NCBI GenBank assembly: GCA_046329235.1
Contig: JAXLVA010000001.1
Span: 3,334,355 to 3,398,354, forward strand
Origin: JALONH01 sp046329235
GTDB lineage: Bacteria > Bacteroidota > Bacteroidia > Cytophagales > Cytophagaceae
Direction of reading: 5' to 3'
Length of the DNA stretch: 64,000 nt
The notes below the pieces were generated by a model. The model saw only the letters and a program-made list of their open reading frames with translations, ran no database searches and was not told where the DNA came from. Made by a program: the position numbers and the translations under genes. Below, in pieces: positions 1-7,123 of this stretch (positions within the stretch are counted from its first letter, which is position 1; each line of letters begins with the position of its first letter).

Positions 1-57
1 GGGATGATGGAATCTGGTCGTATTCGTGGAAGAATGGAAACATCTCCGGTAGCTTAA
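1..57 (+). CDS. secY: SecY C-terminal end (partial)
   Basis: The first 18 codons of the window read as a basic tail containing ESGRIRGR, ending in TAA at 55-57. This fits the cytoplasmic C-terminus of the SecYEG translocon channel, which normally lies directly upstream of map and infA in this operon. Only the last few residues are present, so the call rests mainly on gene order. The stop codon overlaps the map start by one base (TAATG), which indicates translational coupling. Confidence 0.75.
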   Translation, partial: GMMESGRIRGRMETSPVA

Positions 58-839
58 TGGCAACCCTTCATTATAAGACGGACGAAGAAATAGAAATCAT
101 CCGAGAAAGTGGTAAAATTCTCGGTAAGGCACATGCTGAAGTAGCCAAATTGGTTAAACCAGGCATACCAACAATAGAACTGGATAGAGTCGCTTACCAG
201 TTTATACTTGACAACGGTGGCACACCTTCCTTCAAAGGTTTTCATGGATTCCCTTATACATTATGTATTTCGGTAAATGAAAATGTAGTACATGGTTTTC
301 CAAGTAACTACGAACTAAAAGAAGGAGATATCATCTCGATAGATTGCGGTGTAAAATGGAATGGTTTTCATAGTGATAGCGCCTACACATATGGTGTTGG
401 AAATGTGAAACCGGAGGTTCAAAAGTTATTGGACTACACAAAGCAATCATTGTACTTAGGTATTGAACAAGCTGTAGTTGGAAATCGCATCGGCGATATC
501 GGTTATGCAGTTCAGACTTATGTAGAAAAAGAAGGTTTTTCAGTAGTACGTGAGCTAGTAGGTCACGGATTAGGAAAGACTCTTCACGAGAAACCAGAAG
601 TTCCCAACTATGGTAACAAAGGCAAAGGCTTGAAACTAGAAAACAATCTGGTGATCGCCATTGAGCCAATGATTAACTTAGGTAAGAAGAGTGTGATACA
701 AGAGAAAGATGGTTGGACTATACGCACAGTAGACAGAATGCCCTCAGCGCATTTTGAACATACAGTGGCAGTAAAGAAAGGGAAAGCAGATATTCTGACA
801 ACCTTTGAATACATAGAAGAAGTTCTAAATAAAAACTAA
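57..839 (+). CDS. map: Type I methionine aminopeptidase
   Basis: This cytosolic enzyme removes the N-terminal methionine from nascent proteins. The 260-residue product has normal length for a type I enzyme without an N-terminal extension. The dinuclear metal ligands are all visible: Asp96 (IDCG), Asp107 (HSDSAY), His170 (GHGLG), Glu203 (IEPM) and Glu234 (FEHT). It starts on the ATG overlapping the secY stop and is followed after 9 bases by infA. Co-location with secY and ribosomal protein genes is the usual arrangement, so constitutive expression with the translation machinery is expected. Confidence 0.97.
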   Translation: MATLHYKTDEEIEIIRESGKILGKAHAEVAKLVKPGIPTIELDRVAYQFILDNGGTPSFKGFHGFPYTLCISVNENVVHGFPSNYELKEGDIISIDCGVKWNGFHSDSAYTYGVGNVKPEVQKLLDYTKQSLYLGIEQAVVGNRIGDIGYAVQTYVEKEGFSVVRELVGHGLGKTLHEKPEVPNYGNKGKGLKLENNLVIAIEPMINLGKKSVIQEKDGWTIRTVDRMPSAHFEHTVAVKKGKADILTTFEYIEEVLNKN

Positions 840-848
840 AAATACTGA

Positions 849-1067
849 ATGGCTAAACAAGCATCAATTGAACAAGACGGAACAATCATAGAAGCACTTT
901 CAAATGCAATGTTTCGAGTTGAATTAGCGAATGGTCATCAAGTAATTGCGCATATCTCCGGTAAAATGAGAATGAATTATATCAAAATTTTACCCGGTGA
1001 CAGAATCAGATTGGAGATGTCTCCATATGATTTAACAAAAGGAAGAATTGTATATCGTTACAAATAA
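849..1067 (+). CDS. infA: Translation initiation factor IF-1
   Basis: The 72-residue protein matches IF-1 in length and sequence, a single OB-fold that binds the 30S A site during initiation. Recognisable segments are the start MAKQASIEQDGTI, the central NGHQVIAHISGKMR and the end GRIVYRYK. It lies between map and rpmJ, as in most Bacteroidota alpha operons. No oddities were seen. Confidence 0.97.
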   Translation: MAKQASIEQDGTIIEALSNAMFRVELANGHQVIAHISGKMRMNYIKILPGDRIRLEMSPYDLTKGRIVYRYK

Positions 1068-1090
1068 TTAAAACTCTAAACAGTACGGCG

Positions 1091-1207
1091 ATGAAAGTTA
1101 AAGCATCGATCAAAAAAAGAAGCGCTGAATGCAAAGTTATCCGTAGACACGGGAAACTGTTTGTGATCAACAAGAAAAATCCAAGATTTAAACAAAGACA
1201 AGGTTAA
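1091..1207 (+). CDS. rpmJ: 50S ribosomal protein L36 (zinc-free type)
   Basis: A 38-residue reading frame begins MKVKASIKKR and ends NPRFKQRQG, the conserved termini of L36. The zinc-binding form carries three cysteines and a histidine. Only one cysteine remains here (AECK), and the first CxxC cysteine and the later one are replaced, so this is the C-minus form that does not bind zinc. It sits between infA and rpsM with 14 bases to the next gene. Its short length can cause automatic gene callers to miss it. Confidence 0.95.
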   Translation: MKVKASIKKRSAECKVIRRHGKLFVINKKNPRFKQRQG

Positions 1208-1221
1208 TCGAATTTAATACT

Positions 1222-1599
1222 ATGGCAAGGATTTCCGGTGTAGATATTCCAGACAACAAAAGAGGTGAAATCTCTTTGACTTACATTTATGGTATTGGCC
1301 GTAAGTCAGCTCAACGCATCTTATCAAAAGCAGGTGTTGACTGGGATAAAAAAGTAGGCGAATGGACTGACGAAGAGTCAGGCGCAGTTCGTAATGTAAT
1401 CTCAAGTGAGTACAAAACAGAAGGGGTACTTAAATCTGAAGTACAACTAAGCATTAAACGTTTGATGGATATCGGTTGCTACCGTGGTCTTCGTCACAGA
1501 AAGGGTCTACCTGTTCGTGGTCAGCGTACTAAAAATAACTGCCGTACTCGTAAAGGTAAGCGTAAGACTGTAGCTAACAAGAAAAAAGCTACTAAATAA
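1222..1599 (+). CDS. rpsM: 30S ribosomal protein S13
   Basis: The 125-residue protein has the S13 N-terminus MARISGVDIPDNKR, the helix-hairpin-helix region YIYGIGRKSAQRIL and the C-terminal GLRHRKGLPVRGQRTK segment that contacts tRNA and the inter-subunit bridge. The lysine-rich tail after TRKGKRKTV is normal. It is in the standard order between rpmJ and rpsK. Confidence 0.98.
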   Translation: MARISGVDIPDNKRGEISLTYIYGIGRKSAQRILSKAGVDWDKKVGEWTDEESGAVRNVISSEYKTEGVLKSEVQLSIKRLMDIGCYRGLRHRKGLPVRGQRTKNNCRTRKGKRKTVANKKKATK

Positions 1600-1633
1600 T
1601 AAATAATAGTACACTGAAATACTGATTCAGAAT

Positions 1634-2044
1634 ATGGCTCAACAAAATTCAGCCTCTGCAAAGAGAAAAGATAAAGCAAAGAAGAGAGTAGTGGTAGTAG
1701 AAGCTACCGGTCAAGTACACATTAAGGCTACTTTCAATAACTTAATTATTTCCGTAACCAACTCTACCGGACAGGTTATATCTTGGTCTTCAGCCGGTAA
1801 GATGGGCTTCCGTGGTTCTAAAAAGAACACTCCATACGCTGCTCAAGTAGCTGCACAAAACTGTGCACAAGTTGCTTTCGATGCAGGTATGAGAAAATGT
1901 GAAGTATTTGTGAAAGGTCCTGGTGCAGGTCGTGAGTCTGCTATCAGAACGATTCAAAATACAGGTATCGAAGTAACAGTTATTAAAGACGTTACTCCTC
2001 TACCTCACAATGGATGTCGTCCTCCTAAGAAGAGACGTGTATAA
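1634..2044 (+). CDS. rpsK: 30S ribosomal protein S11
   Basis: This 136-residue S11 protein sits on the 30S platform and helps form the mRNA exit region. It has a short lysine-rich N-terminal extension, the core HIKATFNNLIISVTN, the FVKGPGAGRESAIR segment and the terminal PLPHNGCRPPKKRRV, all S11 hallmarks. It follows rpsM by 34 bases and precedes rpsD. Confidence 0.98.
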   Translation: MAQQNSASAKRKDKAKKRVVVVEATGQVHIKATFNNLIISVTNSTGQVISWSSAGKMGFRGSKKNTPYAAQVAAQNCAQVAFDAGMRKCEVFVKGPGAGRESAIRTIQNTGIEVTVIKDVTPLPHNGCRPPKKRRV

Positions 2045-2073
2045 TCTCGAACTACTATTAATCAAATAAACTA

Positions 2074-2679
2074 ATGGCACGTTATACCGGACCAAGTGTT
2101 AGAATTTCCAGACGTTTCGGCGAGCCTGTAATGGGCGACAGCAAAGTTCTTGCTAAAAAGAACTATCCTGCCGGACAACACGGAAGAAACAAAAAAAGAA
2201 AGCAATCTGAATATGCTACTCAGTTAAATGAGAAGCAAAAAGCTAAATACACTTACGGTGTATTAGAAAGACAGTTTGCTAAAACTTTCCATGAAGCATC
2301 TAAAAAAGATGGTATCACTGGTGAGAACTTATTAAAATTATTAGAATCTCGTTTAGATAATACTGTATACCGTTTAGGTATTGCTCCTACTCGTAGAGCT
2401 GCTCGTCAGTTAGTATTACACAAACACATCGTGGTTAACGGAACTGTGGTAAACATCCCATCTTTCCAATTAAAACCTGGTGATGTGTTAGGTGTTCGCG
2501 AGAAATCTAAATCATTAGAAGCAATTACTGATAGCTTGTCTACTCAAAGTGCAAAGAAATTCACTTGGTTAGAATGGGATAACTCTCAACTATCTGGTAA
2601 ATTTGTTAACTACCCTCAACGTTCTGAAATTCCTGAAAATATTCACGAACAATTGATCGTCGAGTTGTATTCTAAATAA
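2074..2679 (+). CDS. rpsD: 30S ribosomal protein S4
   Basis: The 201-residue protein is a primary 16S rRNA-binding protein of the 30S body. It shows the N-terminal domain starting MARYTGPSVRISRRFGE and an S4 RNA-binding domain around residues 90-155 (LDNTVYRLGIAPTRRAARQL, then HIVVNGTVVNIPS). No zinc-binding cysteine cluster is present near the N-terminus. In many bacteria S4 represses this operon translationally; no operator structure was identified here. Confidence 0.98.
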   Translation: MARYTGPSVRISRRFGEPVMGDSKVLAKKNYPAGQHGRNKKRKQSEYATQLNEKQKAKYTYGVLERQFAKTFHEASKKDGITGENLLKLLESRLDNTVYRLGIAPTRRAARQLVLHKHIVVNGTVVNIPSFQLKPGDVLGVREKSKSLEAITDSLSTQSAKKFTWLEWDNSQLSGKFVNYPQRSEIPENIHEQLIVELYSK

Positions 2680-2708
2680 TCCAATCATTTAATCGAATAT
2701 ATAGCTAT

Positions 2709-3698
2709 ATGTCTATTCTTTCTTTTCAGATGCCTGAAAAAGTGGTAATGGAAAAAGCAGACGACTTCCAAGGTCTGTTTGAATTCAAGCCGCTTGAAAA
2801 AGGTTATGGAGTTACCATCGGTAATGCTCTTAGAAGAATGTTGTTATCTTCTTTAGAAGGCTATGCCATCACAGGAATAAAAGTTCCTGGTGTATTACAC
2901 GAATTCTCCACCATCCCAGGAGTAAGAGAAGATGTTACTGAAATCATTTTGAACTTAAAGCAAGTTCGTTTCAAAAAAGTAGCTGATATTAACGAAAGCA
3001 AAATCGTTGTTAGCTTAAAGAAACAAGCAAGCTTCAAGGCAGGCGACATCGCTAAATTTACTTCTGCTTTCCAAATCTTAAATCCCGAACACGTGATTTG
3101 TAATTTGGATCCTGATGCGAATTTAGACATTGAATTAACTATTGAAAAGGGTAGAGGTTATGTATCTGCTGAAGAGAACAAACCTGCAGAACAAGTATTT
3201 GGCTACATTCCGATTGACGCCATCTTTACTCCAATCAAAAACGTAAAGTTCAGCGTGGAAAACACACGTGTGGAACAACGTACAGATTACGAAAAATTAG
3301 TAATTGAAGTATCTACAGACGGTTCTATCCATCCTGAAGATGCTCTTAAAGGAGCAGCTAATATCCTTATCAAACACTTCATGTTATTCTCAGATCAAAC
3401 AATGACGTTTGAAACTGTGAAAGCGGAAGAAGAGGAAACTGTGGATGAAGAATTCCTACATATGCGCAAATTATTGAAGACTCCATTAGCTGACTTGGAT
3501 CTTTCGGTACGTGCGTATAACTGTCTAAAAGCTGCTGACATCAAAACTCTTGGTGAACTTGCTGCTCTAGACATTACGGACATGATGAAATTCCGTAACT
3601 TCGGTAAGAAATCTTTAGCAGAGTTGGAGCAGTTAATGCAAGACAAGAACCTTCTATTCGGAATGGATACAGCAAAGTATAAACTTGACGAAGATTAA
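2709..3698 (+). CDS. rpoA: RNA polymerase alpha subunit
   Basis: The 329-residue protein has the alpha N-terminal dimerisation domain (YGVTIGNALRRMLLSSLEGYA near residues 33-53) and, after an acidic linker near residue 240, a C-terminal domain of helix-hairpin-helix type (LSVRAYNCLKAADIKTLGEL and FRNFGKKSLAELE) that contacts upstream DNA and activators. The length is standard. It lies between rpsD and rplQ; the gap to rplQ is only 5 bases. Confidence 0.98.
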   Translation: MSILSFQMPEKVVMEKADDFQGLFEFKPLEKGYGVTIGNALRRMLLSSLEGYAITGIKVPGVLHEFSTIPGVREDVTEIILNLKQVRFKKVADINESKIVVSLKKQASFKAGDIAKFTSAFQILNPEHVICNLDPDANLDIELTIEKGRGYVSAEENKPAEQVFGYIPIDAIFTPIKNVKFSVENTRVEQRTDYEKLVIEVSTDGSIHPEDALKGAANILIKHFMLFSDQTMTFETVKAEEEETVDEEFLHMRKLLKTPLADLDLSVRAYNCLKAADIKTLGELAALDITDMMKFRNFGKKSLAELEQLMQDKNLLFGMDTAKYKLDED

Positions 3699-3703
3699 TC
3701 GAC

Positions 3704-4177
3704 ATGAGACACGGTAAAAAAGATAACCACTTAGGTAGAACTGTAACACACAGAAAAGCTTTATTGTCTAATATGGCTTCTTCTCTTATCATTCATAAGA
3801 GAATCTCTACTACTCTAGCTAAAGCAAAAGAATTACGTAAATACGTTGAGCCTCTAGTAACTAAGGCTAAAGCTGATTCTATCAACAATAGAAGAACAGT
3901 ATTCTCTTACTTACAAGATAAAGAATCAGTAAAAGAATTATTCGGTGTAGTTGCTGATAAAGTAGCATCTCGTCCGGGTGGATACACTAGAATTCTTAAA
4001 ACTGGTAACCGTATTGGTGATAATGCAGAAATGTGTATCATCGAACTAGTAGATTTCAATGAAACTTACGTAAAAGAAACAGCTGCAAAACCTGCTAAAC
4101 GTACTCGTCGTTCTGCTAAAAAAGCGGATGATACGGCTGCAGATGCTCCAGAAGCTGCTTCTGATTCAAAAGAATAA
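3704..4177 (+). CDS. rplQ: 50S ribosomal protein L17
   Basis: The N-terminal ~115 residues are canonical L17 (MRHGKKDNHLGRTVTHRKAL, then RPGGYTRILKTGNRIGDNAEMC). The remaining ~40 residues form a lysine/alanine-rich tail ending in an acidic patch, an extension common in Bacteroidota L17. It is the last gene of the ribosomal operon and is followed by a strong hairpin terminator. Confidence 0.98.
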   Translation: MRHGKKDNHLGRTVTHRKALLSNMASSLIIHKRISTTLAKAKELRKYVEPLVTKAKADSINNRRTVFSYLQDKESVKELFGVVADKVASRPGGYTRILKTGNRIGDNAEMCIIELVDFNETYVKETAAKPAKRTRRSAKKADDTAADAPEAASDSKE

Positions 4178-4210
4178 TGAAGTTTAATATTACCTCACTA
4201 TAGCTTAATG

Positions 4211-4245
4211 AAAAAGGATTTGACTTTTGTCAAATCCTTTTTTTA
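4211..4245 (+). terminator. Rho-independent terminator after rplQ
   Basis: A perfect 14-bp stem (4211-4224 with 4229-4242) closes a TTTT loop and runs directly into a T-rich tract. It lies 33 bases after rplQ and 22 bases before carA, so it should end the ribosomal operon and separate it from carA. Confidence 0.93.
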
Positions 4246-4266
4246 TTTTGCAGAAATCCATTCTAC

Positions 4267-5364
4267 ATGAAATTCACCGATAAGAAAGACTCATACTTAA
4301 TGTTGGAAGATGGCACCTGGTTTAAAGGGGTAGCCGTTGGTAAAATCGGTACCACTTCCGGAGAAATCTGTTTCAACACCGGTATGACCGGTTATCAAGA
4401 AATTTATACCGATCCATCTTACTATGGTCAAATCATAGTAAACACTACTAGCCATATTGGTAACTATGGTGTGTTAAATGACGAACAAGAATCCGGTGGT
4501 GTTAAATTTAGCGGATTAGTTTGTCGTACCTTCTCCGAGATATTTTCTCGTAAATCAGCTGACGGCTCATTACAAGAGTATTTTGAGAAGAATAACATCG
4601 TAGGTATAGCAGAAGTCGATACGCGTCAAATCGTTCGTTATATTCGCTCTAAAGGGGCTCTTAATGCCGTTATATCCTCCGAGATATTAGACGTTGAAAA
4701 ATTGAAGGAAGAAGTGAAAAAAGTTCCTTCTATGAAAGGTTTGGAATTAGCTAGTCGTGTATCAACCAAAGAACCTTATTTCGTAGGTGACTCAAATGCT
4801 CCTAAGAAAGTAGCGGTTCTAGATTTAGGTGTTAAAGCAAGTATCTTGACAAACATAGCGGACCGCAATGTTTACTTAAAAGTATTCCCTGCTAAAACTT
4901 CTTACGATGAAATGAAAGCTTGGAATCCGGATGGATTCTTTATATCTAACGGTCCTGGAGATCCTGCCGTAACATCATACGCTATTGATACGGTAAAGAA
5001 AATCTTAGCAGATGATCAACCTATGTTCGGTATCTGTTTGGGTCACCAAATCTTAGCTGAAGCGAATGGTATCCCAACATTCAAAATGCATAATGGTCAC
5101 CGCGGTTTAAATCACCCGGTGAAAAATTTAACTACCGGTTTATCGGAAGTAACTTCACAAAACCACGGGTTTGCAGTAGATGCAAAATCAGTAGACCCTA
5201 ATGGTCAAGTAGAGATTACGCACTTGAACTTAAATGATAATACTGTAGAAGGTATTCGTATCAAAAACAAAAAAGCATTCTCTGTGCAGTACCATCCGGA
5301 ATCTTCACCGGGGCCACACGACTCTCGCTACTTGTTTGATCAATTTGTATCCATGTTAAAATAA
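4267..5364 (+). CDS. carA: Carbamoyl-phosphate synthase small (glutaminase) subunit
   Basis: This subunit hydrolyses glutamine and passes ammonia to the large subunit (CarB) for carbamoyl phosphate synthesis, feeding pyrimidines and arginine. The 365-residue protein has the N-terminal CPSase small-chain domain (MLEDGTWFKG; FNTGMTGYQEI) and a class I glutamine amidotransferase domain with the nucleophile Cys257 in GICLGHQ and the His/Glu pair in QYHPESSPGPHDS. carB is not in the window. It lies between the rplQ terminator and eno, with its own likely promoter in the short gap. Confidence 0.97.
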   Translation: MKFTDKKDSYLMLEDGTWFKGVAVGKIGTTSGEICFNTGMTGYQEIYTDPSYYGQIIVNTTSHIGNYGVLNDEQESGGVKFSGLVCRTFSEIFSRKSADGSLQEYFEKNNIVGIAEVDTRQIVRYIRSKGALNAVISSEILDVEKLKEEVKKVPSMKGLELASRVSTKEPYFVGDSNAPKKVAVLDLGVKASILTNIADRNVYLKVFPAKTSYDEMKAWNPDGFFISNGPGDPAVTSYAIDTVKKILADDQPMFGICLGHQILAEANGIPTFKMHNGHRGLNHPVKNLTTGLSEVTSQNHGFAVDAKSVDPNGQVEITHLNLNDNTVEGIRIKNKKAFSVQYHPESSPGPHDSRYLFDQFVSMLK

Positions 5365-5396
5365 ATCTAATCTATACACTTAACCCACAACGAAAA

Positions 5397-6680
5397 ATGA
5401 GCTTAATAGAAGAAATCGTTGCCCGTCAGATTTTTGACTCTAGAGGTAACCCTACAGTTGAAGTAGATGTTATCACTGAAAACGGCTTTTTAGGTAGAGC
5501 AGCTGTTCCATCAGGTGCATCTACAGGTACACACGAAGCAGTTGAATTACGTGACGGTGACAAAGGAAAATATATGGGTAAGTCCGTATTAAAAGCGGTA
5601 TCCAATGTTAACGAAATCATCGCTCCGGAATTAATCGGTGCTTATGTATTTGAACAAAATCTAATCGACAAAATCATGATCGAATTAGATGGTTCTCCAA
5701 ACAAAGGTAAATTAGGAGCTAACGCTATCTTAGGTGTTTCTATGGCAGTAGCTAAAGCAGCAGCTCAAGAAGCAGGTTTACCATTGTTCCGTTATGTAGG
5801 TGGTGTAAGTGCTAACACACTTCCAGTTCCTATGATGAACATCTTAAACGGTGGTTCTCACGCGGACAACTCTATCGACTTCCAAGAGTTCATGATTATG
5901 CCTACTGGTGCTAAATCATTCACTGAAGCGATGAAAATTGGTTCTGAAATTTTTCATAACCTTGCTAAAGTATTAAAGTCTAAAAAAATGTCTACTAACG
6001 TAGGTGATGAAGGTGGGTTCGCTCCTAACATCGGTTCTAACGAAGAGGCATTAAAAGTAGTTATCGAAGCTATCGAAGCTGCTGGTTACAGACCGGGTGA
6101 AGATGTAATGATTGCATTTGATGCAGCTGCGTCTGAATTCTATGATGCTGAATCTGGTTTATACCACTTGAAAAAATCTACTGGTGAGAAATTAACTTCT
6201 TCTCAAATGGCTTCTTTCTGGGCTGACTTAGCTAAACGTTATCCAATCGCTTCTATCGAAGATGGTATGGCGGAAGATGACTGGGCAGGTTGGGCTGAAT
6301 TGACTAAGCAAATCGGTGATAAAGTTCAGTTAGTAGGTGATGATTTGTTCGTAACTAACGTTCAACGTTTACAAGAAGGTATCGACAAAGGTATTGGTAA
6401 CTCTATCTTGATTAAAGTAAACCAAATTGGTTCTTTAACTGAAACAATCGATGCTGTTAACTTAGCAAAACGTAACGCTTATACTTCTATCATGTCTCAC
6501 CGTTCAGGTGAAACGGAAGATAACACAATTGCTGATTTAGCGGTTGCTTGTAACACAGGACAAATCAAAACTGGTTCTTGTTCTCGTTCTGATCGTATGG
6601 CTAAATACAACCAATTACTTCGTATTGAAGAAGAATTGGGTGAAACAGCATACTTCCCAGGAAAAAAATTCCGTAAGTAA
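5397..6680 (+). CDS. eno: Enolase (phosphopyruvate hydratase)
   Basis: Enolase interconverts 2-phosphoglycerate and phosphoenolpyruvate in glycolysis. The 427-residue product is full length: it starts with IVARQIFDSRGNPTVEVDV, has the loop GASTGTHEAVELRDGD, the catalytic segment GDEGGFAPN and the signature SHRSGETEDN. It follows carA by 32 bases and is closed by a hairpin terminator. Codon use resembles the ribosomal genes and suggests high expression. Confidence 0.98.
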   Translation: MSLIEEIVARQIFDSRGNPTVEVDVITENGFLGRAAVPSGASTGTHEAVELRDGDKGKYMGKSVLKAVSNVNEIIAPELIGAYVFEQNLIDKIMIELDGSPNKGKLGANAILGVSMAVAKAAAQEAGLPLFRYVGGVSANTLPVPMMNILNGGSHADNSIDFQEFMIMPTGAKSFTEAMKIGSEIFHNLAKVLKSKKMSTNVGDEGGFAPNIGSNEEALKVVIEAIEAAGYRPGEDVMIAFDAAASEFYDAESGLYHLKKSTGEKLTSSQMASFWADLAKRYPIASIEDGMAEDDWAGWAELTKQIGDKVQLVGDDLFVTNVQRLQEGIDKGIGNSILIKVNQIGSLTETIDAVNLAKRNAYTSIMSHRSGETEDNTIADLAVACNTGQIKTGSCSRSDRMAKYNQLLRIEEELGETAYFPGKKFRK

Positions 6681-6686
6681 TCATAG

Positions 6687-6715
6687 AAAGTCTCGAGCAA
6701 TCGGGACTTTTTTTT
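6687..6715 (+). terminator. Rho-independent terminator after eno
   Basis: A 10-bp stem (6687-6696 with 6701-6710, including one G-U pair) carries a GCAA tetraloop of the stable GNRA class and is followed by a run of T. It ends the eno transcript 7 bases after the stop codon. Confidence 0.9.
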
Positions 6716-6726
6716 ATATTCGTAGT

Positions 6727-7032
6727 ATGAATATTAAAGTCTGGATACAATCATTACCACCCTACATGAGAAATTTTTATTTCATCAGTGGTTGTGTGTT
6801 TGTTATTTGGATTACATTTTTTGACGCTAACAATCTAATTAATCAGTTTAAGTTGTCCGGTCAAGTGAGTGACTTGGAAAATGAAAAACAGTATTACATG
6901 GATAAAATAGTCGAGATACAGCAAGAGCAATCTGCTCTGACTAACGACAAAGAAAAGTTGGAACGCTTTGCCCGTGAACATTATTTAATGAAGAAATCGA
7001 GCGAAGATATTTACATCATTCCTTCGGAATAG
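6727..7032 (+). CDS. FtsB/DivIC-like septum formation initiator
   Basis: The 101-residue protein starts MNIKVWIQSL, has one membrane helix (about residues 17-33, FYFISGCVFVIWITFFD) and then a coiled coil (about 43-80), ending in REHYLMKKSSEDIYIIP, typical of FtsB/DivIC. These bitopic proteins link FtsL and FtsQ in the divisome. An in-frame upstream start at 6544 would overlap eno and cross its terminator, so the ATG at 6727 is preferred. TATATTCG at 6715-6722, close to the TAnnTTTG -7 element, sits only five bases before this ATG, so the message may have almost no leader. Confidence 0.88.
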   Translation: MNIKVWIQSLPPYMRNFYFISGCVFVIWITFFDANNLINQFKLSGQVSDLENEKQYYMDKIVEIQQEQSALTNDKEKLERFAREHYLMKKSSEDIYIIPSE

Positions 7033-7085
7033 TTGACCATCAACGGAATACTTACCTGATATATGGTATTTCGGTTTTTTAAATG

Positions 7086-7093
7086 TATTTTTG
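7086..7093 (+). promoter_or_regulatory. Bacteroidota -7 element before the penicillin-binding protein gene
   Basis: TATTTTTG matches TAnnTTTG exactly and lies 30 bases before the ATG at 7124. No clear -33 TTG was identified, so the match alone is moderate evidence. Confidence 0.5.
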
Positions 7094-7123
7094 AGCCCTC
7101 ATTTTCATGAGTGAAGGCTAACC

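Noticed and set aside
331..669. 112-codon minus-strand frame inside map
   Set aside because: Shadow of a conserved enzyme gene with all catalytic residues on the + strand.
6544..6726. In-frame upstream extension of the FtsB-like gene starting inside eno
   Set aside because: It overlaps a highly conserved enolase sequence and spans the eno terminator; the ATG at 6727 gives the normal FtsB length.
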